Shown here: positions 9,702 to 18,343 of the stretch, piece by piece | Numbering within the stretch: the first letter of the stretch is position 1 | Layout of the letters: each line of letters begins with the position of its first letter | Assembly: GCF_013408925.1 (NCBI RefSeq) | Contig: NZ_JACCAB010000001.1 | Span: forward strand, 124,001 to 188,000 | Length of the DNA: 64,000 nt | Direction of reading: 5' to 3' | Origin: Pedococcus badiiscoriae | Lineage (GTDB): Bacteria; Actinomycetota; Actinomycetes; Actinomycetales; Dermatophilaceae | Translations under genes and position numbers: made by a program | The notes under the pieces: model-generated | What the model was told of the DNA's origin: nothing | The model's database searches: none | Seen by the model: the letters and a program-made list of their open reading frames with translations, nothing else

Positions 9702-10739
9702 GTGACCATCGCACCCGAGGGCCGCCGGCTGCTGCGCGTCGAGGCGCGCAACGCCGAGACGCCGATCGAGCGCAAGCCGGAGTGGATCCGGACGACCGCG
9801 AAGATGGGTCCGGAGTACACCAAGCTGCACTCGATGGTGAAGACCGAGGGTCTGCACACGGTGTGCCAGGAGGCCGGGTGCCCCAACATCTTCGAGTGCT
9901 GGGAGGACCGCGAGGCCACCTTCCTCATCGGTGGTGACGTGTGCACGCGTCGGTGCGACTTCTGCGACATCGCCACAGGTCGCCCCGAGGCGCTCGACCG
10001 CGACGAGCCGCGCCGGGTGGCCGAGTCGGTCGCCCAGATGGGCCTGCGCTACTCGACCGTGACCGGGGTCGCGCGTGACGACCAGCCCGACGGCGCCGCC
10101 TGGCTGTATGCCGAGACGATCCGTCAGATCCACGCCAAGAACCCGACCACCGGGGTCGAGATCCTGCCCCCCGACTTCGGTGCCCAGCCCGAGCTGGTCG
10201 GACAGGTCTTCGACGCCCGGCCCGAGGTGTTCGCGCACAACCTCGAGACGGTCCCGCGCATCTTCAAGCAGATCCGGCCCGCCTTCACCTACGACAAGTC
10301 GCTCAAGGTCCTGTCGATGGCGCGCGAGGCCGGACTCGTGACGAAGTCCAACCTCATCCTGGGCATGGGTGAGCAGGACCACGAGGTAGAGCAGGCGATC
10401 GGCGACCTGCACGAGGCCGGCTGCGACATCCTGACGATCACGCAGTACCTGCGGCCCTCCAAGCTGCACCACCCGATCGACCGGTGGGTCAAGCCCGAGG
10501 AGTTCGTGCACTGGAGCGACGTCGCCCAGGAGCTGGGCTTCAAGGGCGTCATGGCCGGACCGCTGGTGCGGTCCTCGTACCGCGCCGGACGCCTGTGGGC
10601 GACGGCGATGAAGAAGTGGGGCCGGGACATCCCCGAGCACCTGCAGCACCTCGCCGACGCCGCCGGGGACCCTGCCCGGCAGGAGGCCTCCTCGCTGCTC
10701 GCAGCGCGGCAGCCGGGCGCGTTGGGCGCCTCCGCCTGA
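9702..10739 (+). CDS. lipA: Lipoyl synthase (radical SAM)
   Basis: Inserts two sulfurs into protein-bound octanoyl chains to form lipoate. The GTG start is chosen because AAGGGAG lies 7 bases upstream and the protein then begins at the usual family position; it has 345 residues. The auxiliary cluster motif CX4CX5C is Cys55, Cys60 and Cys66; the radical SAM motif CX3CX2C is Cys81, Cys85 and Cys88. The C-terminal VRSSYRAG serine motif that ligates the auxiliary cluster is present. The 121-base gap after lipB contains one copy of the GGCATACC octamer discussed in the findings and may hold a separate promoter. Confidence 0.97.
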   Translation: MTIAPEGRRLLRVEARNAETPIERKPEWIRTTAKMGPEYTKLHSMVKTEGLHTVCQEAGCPNIFECWEDREATFLIGGDVCTRRCDFCDIATGRPEALDRDEPRRVAESVAQMGLRYSTVTGVARDDQPDGAAWLYAETIRQIHAKNPTTGVEILPPDFGAQPELVGQVFDARPEVFAHNLETVPRIFKQIRPAFTYDKSLKVLSMAREAGLVTKSNLILGMGEQDHEVEQAIGDLHEAGCDILTITQYLRPSKLHHPIDRWVKPEEFVHWSDVAQELGFKGVMAGPLVRSSYRAGRLWATAMKKWGRDIPEHLQHLADAAGDPARQEASSLLAARQPGALGASA

Positions 10740-10758
10740 CACCCGTATCCTGACCCTC

Positions 10759-11493
10759 ATGGCCCGCAAGGAAGAACAGCAGTCGGACACGCCCACGAAG
10801 CAGGGCCGGTTCGCCCAGATCCGCCAGGTCTTCGCGGCCTCGCGCAAGGCCGACCCGACCATCCCGTGGTGGATGCTGCTCGCGTTCCTGGCGGTCCTCG
10901 CCGTCGGGGCGGGCATCGGGGCGCTCGTCGGGCACTGGGTGTACGCCCTCGTGCTGTCCTTCCCGCTGGGCCTGCTGGCGGCCACCCTCGTCCTGTCCCG
11001 GATGGCCGAGCGGGCGGCCTACCGCTCGCTCGAAGGTCAGCCCGGAGCCGCCGGCGCCGCCCTGGGCGCGCTGCGCCGCGGTTGGTTCTTCGACCAGCAG
11101 CCGGTCGCGGTCGACGGCGCGCGGGGCACCCGCCCCGAGGACGTCGCGGGTGCGGCCTTCGTCTACCGGGCCCTGGGTCGTCCCGGCATCGTGCTCATCG
11201 CCGAGGGGCCGGATGCCCGTCGGGGCAAGCTGCTCGTCCAGGAGCGCAAGAAGGTCGAGCGCGTCGCGCCCGGCGTCCCGGTGATCTCCGTCGTCGTCGG
11301 TGACGGCGCCGACCAGGTGCCGGTCCGCAAGCTCAGCGGCAAGCTGACCCGGATGAAGCCGGTCCTCACGAAGGAGGAGGTGTCGGCCGTCAACAAGCGA
11401 CTCAAGTCCCTCGGCGGCCTGCGCCCGCCGATCCCGGCCGGGATGGACCCCATGCGTGCGCGCGTCGATCGCAAGGCCATGCGCGGCCGCTGA
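10759..11493 (+). CDS. DUF4191 domain membrane protein
   Basis: Integral membrane protein of 244 residues found directly after lipA in many actinobacteria. Residues about 37-57 and 61-82 are two hydrophobic membrane segments (PWWMLLAFLAVLAVGAGIGA begins the first). The rest is a soluble domain with the RKKVERVAPGVPV segment and a Lys/Arg-rich C-terminus. Function is unknown; the conserved position next to lipA hints at a role linked to lipoate or its export of substrates, but nothing in the sequence shows this. The ATG lies 19 bases after the lipA stop. Confidence 0.85.
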   Translation: MARKEEQQSDTPTKQGRFAQIRQVFAASRKADPTIPWWMLLAFLAVLAVGAGIGALVGHWVYALVLSFPLGLLAATLVLSRMAERAAYRSLEGQPGAAGAALGALRRGWFFDQQPVAVDGARGTRPEDVAGAAFVYRALGRPGIVLIAEGPDARRGKLLVQERKKVERVAPGVPVISVVVGDGADQVPVRKLSGKLTRMKPVLTKEEVSAVNKRLKSLGGLRPPIPAGMDPMRARVDRKAMRGR

Positions 11494-11521
11494 GGCCCAG
11501 ACCCTCCCGATCCTCCCGCGG

Positions 11522-11563
11522 TCGATGTAAACCCGCCGGGAATCACGGGCGCGTCTACATCGA
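11522..11563. terminator. Hairpin between DUF4191 and ATP-grasp genes
   Basis: Imperfect inverted repeat: TCGATGTA pairs with TACATCGA and the pairing continues through a GC-rich middle. It overlaps the stop codon of the minus-strand ATP-grasp gene and lies between two convergent genes, so a shared terminator is the simplest reading. Confidence 0.5.
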
Positions 11564-12430
11564 ATCGGTGGACACCTCGGCCGCCACCGCGGCGACGGCG
11601 GCCGCGAAGCGCTCCGCCGAGCCCGGCGCCATCCGCAGGAACAGGTCGGGTTCGATGAGCTCGAGCTCCATCAGGGTCGGCTGTCCGTCGACGTCGATGA
11701 GGTCGACCCGGGCATAGACGAGGTCGTCCGGTGCCAGCGCCATCGCCCGCGTCGCGACGTCGAGCTCCGCCGGCGTCGGCACGTGCACCTCCTCGGAGCC
11801 GCCGTGTAGCGCCTGCACCCGGTAGTCGCCGGCCTTGGGCACCTTGCGCACGGCGTGCGAGAAGCCGCCTCCGAAGAAGAACAGCGACGTCTCCCCCTGC
11901 TCCACGCTCGGGGCGAACGGCTGGACGATCGTGTCGCCGGCCTCGACCAGCCGCGTCAGGTGCTCCGCCGCCTCGTCGGAGCTGGCGGCGGTCCTGAGCG
12001 CCCCCCTGGCGCCACCGTCGACGGCAGGCTTGATCACGACGTCGCCCCAGCCCGTGGCGAGCATCTGGTCGACCGGGTGGGTGGCGCCCTGCGCCAGCGC
12101 GAGACCAGGCAGGACAGGTATGCCGGCCTCGCCCAGCTCGGCGAGGTAGCCCTTGTGGGAGTTCCAGCGAATGATCTTGGGACTGTTGACGATCCGCGCG
12201 ACGGAGTCGACGTGTTCGGCCCACTGGAGGAACTCCTCCAAGCGGTCGAAGTAGTCCCACGTCGAGCGGATCACGACGAGGTCGAAGGTCGCCCAGTCGA
12301 GGTCGGAGTGCCAGACCACCACCTCGGCGTCCACGTCCAGGGCGCGCAGGGCGTCGGCGATCTGCGGGGGTTCCGGATCGAGGTAGGACGGGTCCGACCA
12401 GGTGCACAGGGCGATGCGGGGCTTCGTCAC
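11555..12430 (-). CDS. ATP-grasp domain protein
   Basis: RimK/glutathione-synthetase-like ATP-grasp protein of 291 residues. The N-terminal third (PRIALCTWSDPSYLD) is a Rossmann-like pre-domain. The ATP-grasp core includes VVIKPAVDGGARGA (about 130-143), the glycine-rich FFFGGGFSHAVRKVP, and the metal-binding MELELIEPDLFLR (about 248-260) near the C-terminus. Members ligate a carboxylate to an amine or thiol using ATP; no substrate can be assigned. Family relatives carry names such as hypothetical cycloserine-biosynthesis DcsG-like protein. It is a single gene, divergent from the PadR-controlled operon and separated from it by about 125 bases. Confidence 0.8.
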   Translation of the reverse strand: MTKPRIALCTWSDPSYLDPEPPQIADALRALDVDAEVVVWHSDLDWATFDLVVIRSTWDYFDRLEEFLQWAEHVDSVARIVNSPKIIRWNSHKGYLAELGEAGIPVLPGLALAQGATHPVDQMLATGWGDVVIKPAVDGGARGALRTAASSDEAAEHLTRLVEAGDTIVQPFAPSVEQGETSLFFFGGGFSHAVRKVPKAGDYRVQALHGGSEEVHVPTPAELDVATRAMALAPDDLVYARVDLIDVDGQPTLMELELIEPDLFLRMAPGSAERFAAAVAAVAAEVSTDSM

Positions 12431-12489
12431 GGCGCCGATCCTCTCAGGCGCGGCAAGGCATCCGGCGCTGGGACTTGCCCTCGTGACAT

Positions 12490-12531
12490 ACGCGATATAA
12501 CGTGAGTCGCAACAACGCGATATAACGCGAG
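12490..12531. promoter_or_regulatory. Putative PadR operator, two direct repeats
   Basis: Two copies of ACGCGATATAACG start at 12490 and 12515, a 25-base period. Each is a pseudo-palindrome with an AT-rich centre in otherwise GC-rich DNA. They sit immediately upstream of the DUF4097-PadR operon, the expected place for an autoregulatory PadR site. Confidence 0.6.
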
Positions 12532-12555
12532 ATGAATCCCACGAGAGGACAACCC

Positions 12556-13395
12556 ATGAGCGAGGAATGGTCGATCGACACCGCCAGGGTGCTCGACATC
12601 GGCGGCGACGGCGAGCGCGTCAGCCGGCTCAGCGTCGCGATCGTCGGCGGCCGGGTCGACGTCGTGACCCACGCCGACTCCCCCACGGCGAGGATCGAGG
12701 TCGCCAAGGTCGAGGGCATGCCGGTCAAGGTCAGCTGGGACGGCTCCAAGCTCAAGATCACCCACGGCGTCGACTCCACGCGGATCCTCGACAAGGTCCG
12801 CCAGGCGTTCGAGGGTCTCGAGCACAACCGGGTCGCGATCAGCATCTCGATCCCGGAGGACGCGGCGACCTCGGTGAGCACGGTCAGCGCCGCCGGACTC
12901 CTCGCGGGTATGCGGTCCGGAGCCCGAGCCAACACCGTCTCCGGCTCGATCACCATCGACGACATCGTCGGACCCGTCGACGTCAACACGGTCAGCGGCG
13001 AGGTCGAGTGCGGCAACGTGCGAGGCCCTCTCACGGTGCACTCGGTCTCCGGTGCCGTCACCGCGCAGCACAGCGACGTGCCGGAGGTGAGCATCAGCAC
13101 GGTCAGCGGCGACGTGGCCCTCGACCTCGTCAACGGTGCCGCGACGATCAAGTCCAACTCGGTCTCCGGCGACGTGACCGTGCGGGCCCCGCACGGGGGC
13201 TACGACGTGACGGCCAACACGGCCTCCGGCCAGGTCGTGATCGACGGTCACACGATCGACAAGTTCTCGCGCCAGTCCGGGAACCGGCTCACCGACGGTG
13301 ATGGCAGCCTGCGGCTGAAGGCGAACGCCGTCTCGGGCAACGTCGTGGTCCTCAAGTCCCGCTCCGGGGCGCCCGTGGACGAGGCGTCAGCATGA
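12556..13395 (+). CDS. DUF4097 family beta-strand repeat protein
   Basis: Protein of 279 residues made largely of short repeated units with the pattern NTVSGxV, VSTVSG, NSVSGDV and NTASGQV from about residue 110 to the end. This right-handed beta-helix-like repeat is typical of DUF4097 (putative adhesin-like) proteins. No signal peptide or membrane helix is evident, so it is probably cytosolic in spite of the family name. The start at MSEEWSIDTA is preferred over an in-frame ATG 24 bases upstream because GAGAGGA precedes it at good spacing. It overlaps the PadR gene by 4 bases (ATGA), so the two are translationally coupled. Confidence 0.82.
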   Translation: MSEEWSIDTARVLDIGGDGERVSRLSVAIVGGRVDVVTHADSPTARIEVAKVEGMPVKVSWDGSKLKITHGVDSTRILDKVRQAFEGLEHNRVAISISIPEDAATSVSTVSAAGLLAGMRSGARANTVSGSITIDDIVGPVDVNTVSGEVECGNVRGPLTVHSVSGAVTAQHSDVPEVSISTVSGDVALDLVNGAATIKSNSVSGDVTVRAPHGGYDVTANTASGQVVIDGHTIDKFSRQSGNRLTDGDGSLRLKANAVSGNVVVLKSRSGAPVDEASA

Positions 13396-13997
13396 GCCCC
13401 GTCTTCGCCCACGGTCAGCTCCGCCTGTACCTGCTGGCCCTGCTCAACGAGGGCCCGCGGCATGGCTACGAGGTGATCCAGGATCTCGAGCACCGGTTCA
13501 ACGGGCTCTACTCCCCCAGCGCCGGGACCGTCTACCCGCGGTTGGCCAAGCTCGAGGAGGAGGGTCTGGTCGAGCGGTCCGAGGAGGGCCGCAAGGCCAT
13601 CTACCGGATCACCGAGGCCGGCCGCGAGGAGGTCAGGGCCCGTCAGGACGACCTGAGCAGCCTCGAGTCCGACCTCGACCTGTCGGTGCGCGAGCTCGCC
13701 GAACAGGTGCGCTCCCGGGTCCGCGGCGAGACCAAGGACCTGCGCGCCGAGCTCAAGGCCGCCGCGCAGGAGGCACGCCGGACGGCGACACCGGTCGGCG
13801 GACCGGAGCCGTGGCAGGGGTGGAAGGGCAGCGACCCCACCGCGATCCGCGATCTCGAGCAGGCGGTCTCCGAGCTGCGATCCGAGGCTCGTGGCGCGTG
13901 GAAACGGCACGGCCTGACCAGCGAGCAGAGCCGCGAGATCATCGACATCCTCGCCGAGGCGACGGGTCGCATCCGCGACATCATCACCCGGCGCTGA
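13392..13997 (+). CDS. PadR family transcriptional regulator
   Basis: Winged-helix regulator of 201 residues. The N-terminal domain, LRLYLLALLNEGPRHGYEVI with GTVYPRLAKLEEEGLVE, is the PadR DNA-binding fold; the C-terminal half is a long helical dimerisation region rich in Arg, Glu and Ala. The start overlaps the end of the DUF4097 gene (ATGA). The pair is a known actinobacterial arrangement in which the PadR protein controls its own operon; the direct repeats at 12490-12531 are candidate sites. The inducing signal is unknown. Confidence 0.9.
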   Translation: MSPVFAHGQLRLYLLALLNEGPRHGYEVIQDLEHRFNGLYSPSAGTVYPRLAKLEEEGLVERSEEGRKAIYRITEAGREEVRARQDDLSSLESDLDLSVRELAEQVRSRVRGETKDLRAELKAAAQEARRTATPVGGPEPWQGWKGSDPTAIRDLEQAVSELRSEARGAWKRHGLTSEQSREIIDILAEATGRIRDIITRR

Positions 13998-14025
13998 GCC
14001 GGGCGGTCGGGTCAGCCGGCTCGGG

Positions 14026-14502
14026 TCAGCTGCGGACGATGACGGTGCCCGCGGCCTTGTCGTGCAGACCGCGGCCGTCCTTGTCCCAGAACATCGCCGG
14101 CAGGAACAGGCAGAGCAGGACGGTGCGCACCAGCGCCTGGAAGGGGCGTGGGGTGCGCCCGTCGAGCGAGGCCACACGCAGTCCGACGATGCGGTGGCCG
14201 AGCGTGTAGCCGGTGGTGCCGAGCAACAGCAGGTTCTCGAGGGCGAAGATCGCCAGGAGGATGAGCGTCTGCGTGCTGGTGGCCACCCCCCGGAACGGCA
14301 GCGGTACGCCGAACAGGGCCGCGGCGATCGCCTGACAGGCACTCCAGTCGATGACGACGCCGACCAGGCGGCGCCCGAACCGGCCCATCGAACCGGAGCC
14401 TTCGCGCGGCATACCCAGGCGCTCGCCCGGGTATGCCGAGGGCGCGGCTGAGCGCGAACCCGGGCCCTCGAGCCACGAACCGATGTCCTTGCGGTCGACC
14501 AC
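14026..14502 (-). CDS. RDD family membrane protein
   Basis: Membrane protein of 158 residues. The RDD signature is visible: Arg in FGRRLVGVVIDW followed by the first Asp, then the second conserved acidic position in FWDKDGRGLHDKAAGT near the C-terminus. Three hydrophobic segments cover about residues 45-65, 78-100 and 120-135. Function unknown; RDD proteins have been linked to ion or solute transport. It is divergent from glnA, and the shared 133-base region carries a GlnR box that could affect both. Confidence 0.85.
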   Translation of the reverse strand: MVDRKDIGSWLEGPGSRSAAPSAYPGERLGMPREGSGSMGRFGRRLVGVVIDWSACQAIAAALFGVPLPFRGVATSTQTLILLAIFALENLLLLGTTGYTLGHRIVGLRVASLDGRTPRPFQALVRTVLLCLFLPAMFWDKDGRGLHDKAAGTVIVRS

Positions 14503-14521
14503 CAGGAAAGCCTATGTCCGC

Positions 14522-14559
14522 GTAACACCGGCGAAACATTCGGGTCATGGCCGAGAAAT
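14522..14559 (+). promoter_or_regulatory. GlnR operator (two a-b box pairs)
   Basis: The sequence reads GTAAC, 6 bases, GAAAC, 6 bases, GTCAT, 6 bases, GAAAT. This matches the established actinobacterial GlnR consensus gTnAC-n6-GaAAC-n6-GtnAC-n6-GAAAc in both sequence and spacing. A plausible -10 hexamer TAGTGT follows at 14570-14575. The site places glnA under nitrogen control by GlnR. Confidence 0.85.
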
Positions 14560-14635
14560 CCCGACCCGTTAGTGTCGACGGCGACACCAGTTGAGTCATG
14601 GGCGGTTTCGCCCGGCCCCACCACAGGAGGTTGGT

Positions 14636-16060
14636 TTGTTCAGCAATGCTGACGAGGTCCTGAAGTTCATCAAGGACGAGGACGTCATCTTCGTCGACGT
14701 GCGGTTCTGTGACCTGCCCGGCGTGATGCAGCACTTCAACGTGCCCGCCAAGAGCCTCGATGCCGACTTCTTCAAGGAAGGGCAGATGTTCGACGGGTCC
14801 TCGATCCGCGGGTTCCAGGCCATCCACGAGTCCGACATGAAGCTGATCCCGGACCCCACGAGCGCGTACCTCGACCCGTTCCGCAAGGAGAAGACGCTCA
14901 TCCTCAACTTCTCCATCGTCGACCCGTTCACCGGTGAGGAGTACTCCCGCGACCCGCGCAACATCGCCGCGAAGGCGGAGGCGTACCTCAAGTCCACCGG
15001 GATCGCCGACACCGCGTACTTCGGTGCGGAGGCCGAGTTCTACGTCTTCGACGACGTGCGCTTCGAGACCAAGCAGAACGCCAGCTACTACTACATCGAC
15101 TCGGTCGAGGCCGCGTGGAACACCGGTCGCGACGAGGAAGGTGGCAACAAGGGCTACAAGACCCGGTACAAGGGTGGCTACTTCCCCGTCCCGCCGGTCG
15201 ACCACTTTGCCGACATGCGCGACGCGATGACGCTCGCCCTCGAGGACGCCGGCCTGTCGGTCGAGCGTGCGCACCACGAGGTCGGCACCGCCGGTCAGCA
15301 GGAGATCAACTACCGCTTCAACACCCTGAAGCAGGCCGCGGACGACGTGCTGAAGTTCAAGTACATCGTCAAGAACGTCGCCTGGCAGGGCGACAAGACG
15401 GTCACCTTCATGCCGAAGCCGATCTTCGGTGACAACGGCTCCGGCATGCACTCGCACCAGTCGCTCTGGAAGGACGGCGAGCCGCTCTTCTACGACGAGC
15501 GCGGCTACGGCGGCCTGTCCGACATCGCCCGCTGGTACATCGGCGGCCTGTTGAAGCACGCGCCGGCCCTGCTCGCGTTCACGAACCCGACGGTGAACTC
15601 CTACCACCGCCTGGTCCCGGGCTACGAGGCCCCGGTCAACCTGGTCTACTCGGCCCGCAACCGCTCGGCGTGCATCCGCATCCCGATCACGGGCGACAAC
15701 CCGAAGGCCAAGCGCGTCGAGTTCCGCGTGCCGGACCCGTCGGCCAACCCCTACCTCGCCTTCTCCGCGATGCTGATGGCCGGTCTGGACGGCATCAAGA
15801 ACCGCATCGAGCCCCCGGAGCCGGTGGACAAGGACCTCTACGAGCTGCCGCCGGAGGAGCACGACGCCATCGCGCAGGTGCCCGGTTCGCTGCCCGAGGT
15901 GCTCGCCGCCCTCGAGGCCGACCACGAGTTCCTGCTCGAGGGTGATGTCTTCACCCAGGATCTCATCGAGACCTGGATCGAGTGGAAGCGCAAGAACGAG
16001 GTCGACCCGATCCGCTTCCGCCCGCACCCGCACGAGTTCGAGATGTACTTCGACATCTGA
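14636..16060 (+). CDS. glnA: Glutamine synthetase type I
   Basis: Condenses ammonium and glutamate to glutamine with ATP, as a cytosolic dodecamer. It has 474 residues. The start is a TTG, chosen because ACAGGAGG lies 6 bases upstream and the resulting N-terminus ([16 protein letters not shown]) matches actinobacterial GlnA proteins; the upstream ATG at 14591 would overlap the promoter. Active-site segments include [35 protein letters not shown] and RSACIRIP. Tyr402 in [10 protein letters not shown] is the position expected for adenylylation by GlnE, the hallmark of the GSI-beta class. A GlnR box lies upstream and a strong terminator downstream. Confidence 0.97.
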   Translation: MFSNADEVLKFIKDEDVIFVDVRFCDLPGVMQHFNVPAKSLDADFFKEGQMFDGSSIRGFQAIHESDMKLIPDPTSAYLDPFRKEKTLILNFSIVDPFTGEEYSRDPRNIAAKAEAYLKSTGIADTAYFGAEAEFYVFDDVRFETKQNASYYYIDSVEAAWNTGRDEEGGNKGYKTRYKGGYFPVPPVDHFADMRDAMTLALEDAGLSVERAHHEVGTAGQQEINYRFNTLKQAADDVLKFKYIVKNVAWQGDKTVTFMPKPIFGDNGSGMHSHQSLWKDGEPLFYDERGYGGLSDIARWYIGGLLKHAPALLAFTNPTVNSYHRLVPGYEAPVNLVYSARNRSACIRIPITGDNPKAKRVEFRVPDPSANPYLAFSAMLMAGLDGIKNRIEPPEPVDKDLYELPPEEHDAIAQVPGSLPEVLAALEADHEFLLEGDVFTQDLIETWIEWKRKNEVDPIRFRPHPHEFEMYFDI

Positions 16061-16105
16061 CGGAGCTTGCGGAGTCAGATGTCGAACGAAGGCGCAGCGA
16101 CATCT
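16049..16105 (+). other. Three-arm alternating hairpin at the end of glnA
   Basis: Arm A (TTCGACATCTGAC, 16049-16061, overlapping the stop codon) is the exact complement of arm B (GTCAGATGTCGAA, 16074-16086). Arm B can instead pair with arm C (CGACATCT, 16098-16105). The two hairpins are mutually exclusive in RNA. A normal terminator follows 40 bases later, so this is not needed for termination and may affect mRNA decay. Confidence 0.5.
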
Positions 16106-16146
16106 AAGCGGTAGGCCCTTCACCGGGTCTGACCTGCAGTGTTGCC

Positions 16147-16187
16147 GAGCCCCTGCCGGGGTGTCCCCCGTTCCCCGGCAGGGGCTC
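16147..16187. terminator. glnA terminator
   Basis: Perfect 15-bp stem (GAGCCCCTGCCGGGG and its complement) with an 11-base loop, 87 bases after the glnA stop. Confidence 0.85.
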
Positions 16188-16324
16188 GACTGCGTCCACG
16201 CGGTCCCGGCGCGGGGTGGCGGGTGACTGCGCCCAGACTGACAAACGACCCGAGATCTCCGCCACGGGCTCGTCGAGAGCTCGCGGGCCTGGCCCCCCGG
16301 CTGTGATGTGGACCACAGTTGGAC

Positions 16325-16342
16325 GAGGACCTTGGTCCCAAG
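16325..16342. promoter_or_regulatory. DosR-like box 1
   Basis: GAGGACCTTGGTCCCAAG, a near-perfect dyad around CCTTGG. It matches the GGGACNNNNGTCCC core recognised by DosR/DevR and lies 88 bases before the 16431 gene. Similar sites precede other genes of the island. Confidence 0.6.
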
Positions 16343-16430
16343 CGGCCGGCGCGTCGCTCCCCCACGCTGGAAGTGCCCACAAGGGCAAGACAATCGGGGC
16401 CGCGAACCCCGTTCAGCGGGAGAAGAAGCC

Positions 16431-17042
16431 ATGCGACGCAGAACCCTAGACACCCTCCTCAGCACCGGCGGCATCGTCGTCGCCGCAGTCCTGCTCGTGG
16501 CCGGCGGCCTGCTCGTGTGGGCCAGCAACTTCGTGCAGGACAACGTGCACAGCCAGCTGGCCGACCAGAAGATCACGATGCCGTCCGGCAAGGCCATCGA
16601 GGACCCGGCCATCAAGCCGTACCTGCAGCAGTACGCGGGCCAGCCGATGACCACCGGCGCCCAGGCCAAGACCTACGCCGACCACTTCATCAAGGTCCAC
16701 ATGAACAAGGCCAGCCAGGGCCGCACCTACGAAGAGGTCAGCGGCGAGTTCATCGCAGCCTCGGCAAACCCGAAAGCCGATCCGGCCGAGGTGGCCAAGC
16801 TCGGCCAGCTGCGCCAGACGCTCTTCATGGGCAACACCCTGCGCGGTCTGCTCCTCAACGCATACGCCTTCGGCACCATGGGCACGATCGCCCTCTGGGG
16901 AGCGATCGCCAGCTTCGTCGGCTCGGCCCTCATGTTTCTCCTCAGCTTCCTCGGACTCTGGCACCGTCGCACCGTGCCGGTAGAGGAGGAAGTTCGCATC
17001 GGAGCCGGTCGCACAGCCCTTCCTGCTCCCGCTGTCGGCTGA
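16431..17042 (+). CDS. Putative two-segment membrane protein, 203 aa
   Basis: No family recognised with certainty. The 203-residue protein has a hydrophobic segment at about residues 11-33 (GGIVVAAVLLVAGGLLVWAS), an outer or inner soluble loop of about 110 residues containing a repeated helical pattern (KTYADHFIKVHMNK), and a second hydrophobic region at about 145-180. The start was chosen at the ATG preceded by GGGAGAAGAAG. A DosR-like box 88 bases upstream and the neighbouring universal stress protein suggest expression under low oxygen or dormancy; that is inference from context. Confidence 0.7.
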   Translation: MRRRTLDTLLSTGGIVVAAVLLVAGGLLVWASNFVQDNVHSQLADQKITMPSGKAIEDPAIKPYLQQYAGQPMTTGAQAKTYADHFIKVHMNKASQGRTYEEVSGEFIAASANPKADPAEVAKLGQLRQTLFMGNTLRGLLLNAYAFGTMGTIALWGAIASFVGSALMFLLSFLGLWHRRTVPVEEEVRIGAGRTALPAPAVG

Positions 17043-17066
17043 ACCGTCCAGCCTCTGCGAACCCAC

Positions 17067-17100
17067 GGCAAGCCCCCGACCAGCTGGTCGGGGGCTTGCC
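17067..17100. terminator. Terminator after the 16431 gene
   Basis: Perfect 34-base palindrome made of GGCAAGCCCCCGACCAG and its complement, 25 bases after the stop codon; it would fold into a stem of about 15 bp with a small loop. Confidence 0.85.
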
Positions 17101-17263
17101 TGCCCTCCCGAAGCACGGCCGTGCCCGGCCTTGAGCCCTTAGACGGCCCATGGAGGGCACCTCCACCAGGCCTGAGGCATGACCGCTGAGTCCGATCCTG
17201 GCTGATGTCTCCGAGTAGCCGCGATCCGGCGATACCCAAGCGCGTTGCGTCCTCGCCACATCC

Positions 17264-17279
17264 AGGGACCTTGGCCCCT
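17264..17279. promoter_or_regulatory. DosR-like box 2
   Basis: AGGGACCTTGGCCCCT, a pseudo-palindrome 58 bases before the start of the universal stress protein gene. It shares the core GGGACCTTGGCCCC with box 3 base for base. Confidence 0.65.
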
Positions 17280-17337
17280 ACAGGTCCCCGGCAACGCGAT
17301 CGCATTTTGGAGACCCCTCACCACGAAGGAGACCATC

Positions 17338-18222
17338 ATGAGCATGCCAGCCTCGCCCCCGCGCCGCCCCGTCGTGGTGGGCGTCGACGGAGGGCCAGCC
17401 GCAGACCGCGCAGTCGAGGTCGCCGTCGAGCAGGCCCAACGCACCCACCGCCCCCTGCACATCCTGCATGCGACCCCCCTCGGACTGGCGCCTTGGACCC
17501 TGGACCGTCTCCAGGCGCACGAGGAGCTCGCGAGACGCAGTTACGAGCGCGCCACCGAGGCGGCCCCCGACCTCGAGATCACCTTCGCGAGCCAGGTCGC
17601 CGACCCGGCCACTGCACTGGTCACGGCGAGTCACACGGCCTCTCTGGTCGTCGTCGGGGCGGGCACCCACGGCCAGAGCGCCTCGGTGCTCCTGGGGACC
17701 ACAGCACACCAGGTGGCCTCGCACGCACGCTGCCCGGTCATGGTGGTGCCTGGGTCCCGCAAATGGTCGACCACGGGCCCGGTCGTCGTCGGTGTCGATG
17801 CCGCCGAGCACTCAGTCCCGGCGGTCGAGTTCGCCTTCGCAGAAGCTTCCACCCGTCAGGCCGAGCTCGTCCCGGTGCACACCTGGTGGTGGGAGGAACC
17901 AGGGCCATTCCTCGCCGGCTCGGAATGGGAAGATGAGTGGATCGCCGTCGCGCAGACCCAAAAGGTCCTGGTGGCCGAGATGCTGGCCGGGTGGCAGGAG
18001 AAGTACCCGGATGTGAAGGTCAGCCTGACCTCCGTGCGTGGGCAAGCGGCCGTCGTCCTCCAAGAGGTGTCCCAGACCGCCCAGCTCCTCGTCGTCGGCA
18101 GCCGAGGCCGCGGCGGCTTCGCCGGCCTGCTGCTCGGATCCGTGAGCAGCCGCGTCCTGCACGACGCGAAGTGCCCCACCGTTGTCGCCCCTTCTCTCCG
18201 GCTCACGCCGTCGCTCGGATGA
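17338..18222 (+). CDS. Universal stress protein, two UspA domains
   Basis: Tandem UspA protein of 294 residues. Domain 1 spans about 11-150 and begins PVVVGVDGG; domain 2 spans about 152-288 and begins GPVVVGVDAAEHS. Domain 2 has the complete ATP-binding motif G-2x-G-9x-GS (GSRGRGGFAGLLLGS). In domain 1 the second glycine of that motif is replaced (GAGTHGQSASVLLGT), so ATP binding there is doubtful. The ATG is preceded by AAGGAG; a longer in-frame ATG at 17245 would run through the DosR-like box and is rejected. Tandem USPs are standard members of DosR regulons. Confidence 0.92.
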   Translation: MSMPASPPRRPVVVGVDGGPAADRAVEVAVEQAQRTHRPLHILHATPLGLAPWTLDRLQAHEELARRSYERATEAAPDLEITFASQVADPATALVTASHTASLVVVGAGTHGQSASVLLGTTAHQVASHARCPVMVVPGSRKWSTTGPVVVGVDAAEHSVPAVEFAFAEASTRQAELVPVHTWWWEEPGPFLAGSEWEDEWIAVAQTQKVLVAEMLAGWQEKYPDVKVSLTSVRGQAAVVLQEVSQTAQLLVVGSRGRGGFAGLLLGSVSSRVLHDAKCPTVVAPSLRLTPSLG

Positions 18223-18267
18223 GGAACGTCAGGGCCGCCCGTGCTGACTATGGCGCGCCAACGCCCG

Positions 18268-18307
18268 GCTGTGACCTGAGCTCTGCGAGCTGTGCCCAGA
18301 TCACAGC
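18268..18307. terminator. Imperfect hairpin between convergent genes
   Basis: GCTGTGACCTG pairs with a downstream CAGATCACAGC allowing one G-U type mismatch, with further pairing inside. It lies between the convergent ends of the USP and CBS-BON genes and is a plausible shared terminator. Confidence 0.5.
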
Positions 18308-18343
18308 TGGGGGTGATGGTGAAGGCTGCTAGCTGATCCTCGG

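Larger units (their letters stand above)
16061..16430. other. glnA downstream intergenic region, no gene
   Basis: This 370-base stretch holds the glnA 3' hairpins, the terminator at 16147-16187 and a DosR-like box at 16325-16342. Short frames here lack ribosome sites and recognisable protein sequence, so none is called. Confidence 0.6.

Noticed and set aside
14012..16669. Open frame of 885 codons on the minus strand
   Set aside because: It is antisense to glnA and crosses its promoter and terminator.
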